Assembly (NCBI GenBank): GCA_902629215.1
Contig: CACOQC010000002.1
Location: 78,009-124,661, forward strand
Direction of reading: 5' to 3'
DNA: 46,653 bases
From: an uncultured Pelagibacteraceae bacterium
GTDB taxonomy: Bacteria > Pseudomonadota > Alphaproteobacteria > Pelagibacterales > Pelagibacteraceae
Shown here: positions 44,114 through 46,653 of the stretch, piece by piece
Layout of the letters: each line of letters starts with the position of its first letter
How positions within the stretch are numbered: position 1 is the stretch's first letter
The notes under the pieces: generated by a model
The model's database searches: none
The model's input: only the letters and a program-made list of their open reading frames with translations
Told to the model about the DNA's origin: nothing
Position numbers and translations under genes: made by a program

Positions 44114-44369
44114 TTAAAAACTATTGCTTATTGAAATATTTGCATTGTAATTTGGTACTACACTTAAAAAATCATAATTTGTAGTTATTTTTAAATCTAG
44201 ATCATTTACTTTTTTAGTAAAATCTATGCCAGCATTTTTAAAATCATTTAATTAAAATGCAAATTTTATCTCATCTATTGGGACATACCCTAAAGATAAA
44301 TAAAATTCATTGATGTAATTTATGTTGATTTATATTAGTTTTAAGTTTCGTTTCAATACTTATCCACAA
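44114..44369 (-). pseudogene. Decayed 3' end of a probable outer-membrane beta-barrel gene
   Basis: On the minus strand 72 codons (44329-44114) read as protein-like sequence with one internal stop at 44254-44252: NEFYLSLGYVPIDEIKFAF, stop, LNDFKNAGIDFTKK, then LDLKITTNYDFL and NYNANISISNSF before TAA. Upstream a second frame (44369-44328) reads LWISIETKLKTNIN and joins the first at a shared Asn-Ile-Asn. Alternating polar and apolar residues and a final Phe suit the C-terminal strands of an outer-membrane barrel. It looks like a remnant with a frameshift and a stop. I cannot name the parent gene. Confidence 0.5.
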
Positions 44370-44417
44370 CTAATAATTTAATTGAAATAATGATTTTGGT
44401 TGATAGTTTCTTTTTTG

Positions 44418-45452
44418 GTGAGAATTGAAGAAGAACTAAAACTAGATTATTCCGACGTATTATTTAGGCCTAAAAGAAGTACATTAAAAAGTCGTAAAGA
44501 TGTAAATCTTCTTAGAACTTATCGTTTTAAATATAGTAAAAATGAATGGTCAGGAATTCCCATAATGGCAGCAAACATGGATGGTGTTGGAGAATTGAGT
44601 ATCGCTGAAAAATTAAATGAATATGGAATGATTACATGTTTAACAAAACAACATGATGTTAGAAAGATCAAACAAAGCAAAAATATAAAAAAGATTTATC
44701 CCAATATTGCTTTAAGTGTAGGGATTAAAAAAGAGGATTTTCAAAATTTAGATAAAGTTTTAAAAGAATATAGTTTTTTCAAATTTATTTGTATTGATGT
44801 TGCAAATGGTTATTCAGAGCATTTTACAAATTTTGTTAAATCAGTCAGGGACAAATATCCTACAAAAACAATTATTGCTGGAAATGTAGTGACAGCTGAT
44901 ATGACGCAAGAATTGGTTCTAAGCGGTGCAGATATAGTAAAAGTTGGCATTGGACCAGGAAGTGTATGCACTACAAGAATTCAAACTGGTGTGGGTTATC
45001 CACAATTAAGTGCTGTCATAGAATGTGCCGATGCAGCGCACGGACTAGGAGCACATATAATTGCTGATGGTGGATGCACTTGTCCAGGAGACGTAGCAAA
45101 AGGTTTTGGGGGAGGAGCTGATTTTGTAATGCTAGGGGGAATGTTAGCGGGCCATGACGAAGGTAAAGGTAAATTAATTAAGGTAAATGGATCTAAATAT
45201 ATAGAATTTTACGGCTCAAGTTCTGAAGTTGCAAATAAAAAACATTATGGTGGATTGTCAGATTATAGAAGTAGTGAAGGAAGAGCAGTAAGAGTGAAAT
45301 ATAGAGGTAAAATTAATGATACAATCTTAAACATTCTAGGTGGAGTAAGAAGTAGTTGTACTTATGTTGGTGCACCCTCTTTAAAACAGCTTAGTAAATG
45401 TACGACTTTTGTTAGAGTAAGTAATCAATTCAATGATACTTTTACTAAATAA
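44418..45452 (+). CDS. guaC: GMP reductase
   Basis: GuaC deaminates GMP reductively to IMP, moving guanine nucleotides back to the adenine branch. About 345 residues align well with E. coli GuaC: RIEEELKLDYSDVLFRPKRS at the start, CIDVANGYSEHF, IVKVGIGPGSVCTTR with the catalytic Cys, and FGGGADFVMLGGMLAGH. There are no CBS domains, unlike IMP dehydrogenase. I prefer GTG at 44418 because it gives the exact N-terminus of known GuaC; TTG at 44400 would add six unmatched residues. It lies downstream of the decayed gene and probably has its own promoter. Confidence 0.93.
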   Translation: MRIEEELKLDYSDVLFRPKRSTLKSRKDVNLLRTYRFKYSKNEWSGIPIMAANMDGVGELSIAEKLNEYGMITCLTKQHDVRKIKQSKNIKKIYPNIALSVGIKKEDFQNLDKVLKEYSFFKFICIDVANGYSEHFTNFVKSVRDKYPTKTIIAGNVVTADMTQELVLSGADIVKVGIGPGSVCTTRIQTGVGYPQLSAVIECADAAHGLGAHIIADGGCTCPGDVAKGFGGGADFVMLGGMLAGHDEGKGKLIKVNGSKYIEFYGSSSEVANKKHYGGLSDYRSSEGRAVRVKYRGKINDTILNILGGVRSSCTYVGAPSLKQLSKCTTFVRVSNQFNDTFTK

Positions 45453-45492
45453 CAAAATTTATTTTATATAATAATCCACTAAAATAATTTTT

Positions 45493-46653
45493 ATGATTTC
45501 AGAAAAATATTCGGAAAAATATACAAGTATTTTTTTATTAATGTCTATATTTATTTTTTCTAGAATTGTTTACTATAATTATTTTGATATTCAATTTGAT
45601 GGATGGACTATTGGTGTTTATTGGCAATTTTTTCCAAAAGATTTATTAAAAAATGATTTGGTAAATTCAATAATCTTTAATCATTATCAGCCACCTTTAT
45701 TAAATCTAATTGTAGGCCTGAGTATGAAGATTACTGATAAATATATTTATATTTTACATTCATTTTATTTGATAATCGGTTTTTTTGCTTTTTATTTAAT
45801 TTATTTGATTTTAAAAAAATTTGAATTCACAGAAAAATTTTCATTAATAACTACAATTCTTTTAATGATTTTTCCAACTACAATTCTATATGAAAATCAT
45901 CTCTACAAAGAATACTTAACTTTTTTTTTTATAATTCTATTATTTCACACTTCATTGAATAAAAAAAATTATGATTACAAAGATGTATTCTTGATATCAA
46001 TAAGCTTATCATTACTATGTTTAACTAGAGAAACTTTTCATATTTTTTGGGGGTTTATCTTAATTTACTTTATTCGGAAAAATTTAAGTTTTTCAAAAAA
46101 AATCTACGTTATTTTAATTTTTACTATTATGGTAAGTCCTTTTTATTTAAAAAATTTAATTATTTTTGATAAATTTGCAATAAGCGCAGCATCAATTTAC
46201 GAACATTTAAATCAAAAAATTGATTATATAAAAGAAATGAAAGACCCTAATCGACACTCAAGATTAAGAAGTTTTTCTTTTGGAGCATACGAAGATTATA
46301 TGCAATTTAGAAAAAAAGGATCTATATTATATGATACTAGACTATATTTTGGCTCTAGAGGGTATAAAAAAATTTTAAACTATAAAACTAAGTCTAAAAA
46401 TAAACTTTTAAATTCAAGCACACTCTTTAATGAGGTCTATTTTGAAGTTGAAAAGCATCGTAAAAAAGATTTTTTTTTAGTGTTAAAAGAACAACCGTCT
46501 CTACTTTTTTTAAATTATATAAATTCTTTTACAAGACATTTGTTTTCCTCAAGTGATTATTTTGGTTTTACAAAGCCAAATGCTGATAAAATGAAACCAT
46601 TAATCAAAATAGCAGATTGCATTAAATTAACTCCTATATGTATCTATGATTAT
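45493..46653 (+). CDS. GT-C-like membrane protein, 3' end outside window
   Basis: An open frame of 387 codons starts with ATG at 45493 and runs off the window. It begins with a hydrophobic segment (FLLMSIFIFSRIVYY), then a loop FDGWTIGVYWQFFPKDLL and NHYQPPLLNLIVGL, followed by about six more hydrophobic segments up to residue 230 and a longer polar region. The acidic loop and the H-x-QPP-LxN pattern resemble GT-C glycosyltransferases that use polyprenyl-linked sugars. Donor and acceptor are unknown. It shares general design but no close similarity with the 529-residue protein at 5665-7254. It starts 40 bp after guaC. Confidence 0.65.
   Translation, partial: MISEKYSEKYTSIFLLMSIFIFSRIVYYNYFDIQFDGWTIGVYWQFFPKDLLKNDLVNSIIFNHYQPPLLNLIVGLSMKITDKYIYILHSFYLIIGFFAFYLIYLILKKFEFTEKFSLITTILLMIFPTTILYENHLYKEYLTFFFIILLFHTSLNKKNYDYKDVFLISISLSLLCLTRETFHIFWGFILIYFIRKNLSFSKKIYVILIFTIMVSPFYLKNLIIFDKFAISAASIYEHLNQKIDYIKEMKDPNRHSRLRSFSFGAYEDYMQFRKKGSILYDTRLYFGSRGYKKILNYKTKSKNKLLNSSTLFNEVYFEVEKHRKKDFFLVLKEQPSLLFLNYINSFTRHLFSSSDYFGFTKPNADKMKPLIKIADCIKLTPICIYDY

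Noticed and set aside
44360..44368. Perfect DnaA box TTATCCACA
   Set aside because: Only one copy is visible, no second box or typical origin genes lie near, and the bases fall within the decayed gene, where they read as codons. A lone match does not support an origin.
1..46653. Mobile elements, prophage, CRISPR, toxin-antitoxin or restriction genes
   Set aside because: No transposase, integrase, direct-repeat array, paired small genes or methylase-nuclease pair is visible; composition is even throughout.

Overview
The window looks like chromosomal DNA from a SAR11-type marine alphaproteobacterium (Pelagibacterales). It is strongly AT-rich, lysine- and asparagine-rich in its proteins, and packed so tightly that start and stop codons routinely overlap (ATGA, TAATG). 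Gene content also fits: a PurS/PurQ/small-PurL purine synthetase, BolA next to a monothiol glutaredoxin, a methylcitrate operon, and no insertion sequences, phage genes or CRISPR. This assignment is inference from gene content and style; no rRNA is present to prove it.

Layout. 1-5668 (+): the purine run purB(partial)-purC-purS-purQ-purL, then bolA, grxD and a small membrane-anchored protein. 5665-17105 (-): a GT-C-type membrane glycosyltransferase, rpsD, a SPOUT rRNA/tRNA methyltransferase, citramalate synthase, cysS, nadE, class II DAHP synthase, an FkbM methyltransferase, glmS, and a GlmU that has only its acetyltransferase half. 17177-21437 (+): a phosphoglycolate-phosphatase-like HAD enzyme and the methylcitrate genes prpD-prpB-prpC. 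21438-24382 (-): class I ribonucleotide reductase nrdA-nrdB, preceded by two NrdR-like boxes 31 bp apart. 24542-31324: phosphomannomutase/phosphoglucomutase, a charged coiled-coil protein, a small lipoprotein, a TauE/SafE permease, a Dus enzyme, rpoZ with a long acidic tail, and an MFS transporter. 31334-37488: a 3-hydroxyisobutyrate-dehydrogenase-like enzyme, an FMN-binding protein, a gamma-carbonic-anhydrase-like protein, a thioredoxin-fold protein, two sugar transferases, a DUF6165-type protein and an M24-fold hydrolase without the usual metal site.

37485-43988 is the most interesting part. On the minus strand, mtnP, mtnA, a FucA-like class II aldolase and a fused SpeD-SpeE protein are joined by 4-nt overlaps or a 1-nt gap, and are followed 57 nt later by an amino-acid-type ABC binding protein and two permeases; apt is divergent from mtnP. 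Read together they make a polyamine from decarboxylated AdoMet, cleave the methylthioadenosine by-product, return adenine to AMP through Apt, and probably split the methylthioribulose phosphate into DHAP and methylthioacetaldehyde (the DHAP shunt) rather than rebuilding methionine by the classical pathway.

43990-46653: a tRNA-Met, a decayed 3' end of what looks like an outer-membrane beta-barrel gene, guaC (GMP reductase), and the start of another GT-C-like membrane protein that runs off the window. Purine supply is therefore represented three ways: de novo synthesis, adenine salvage and GMP reduction.
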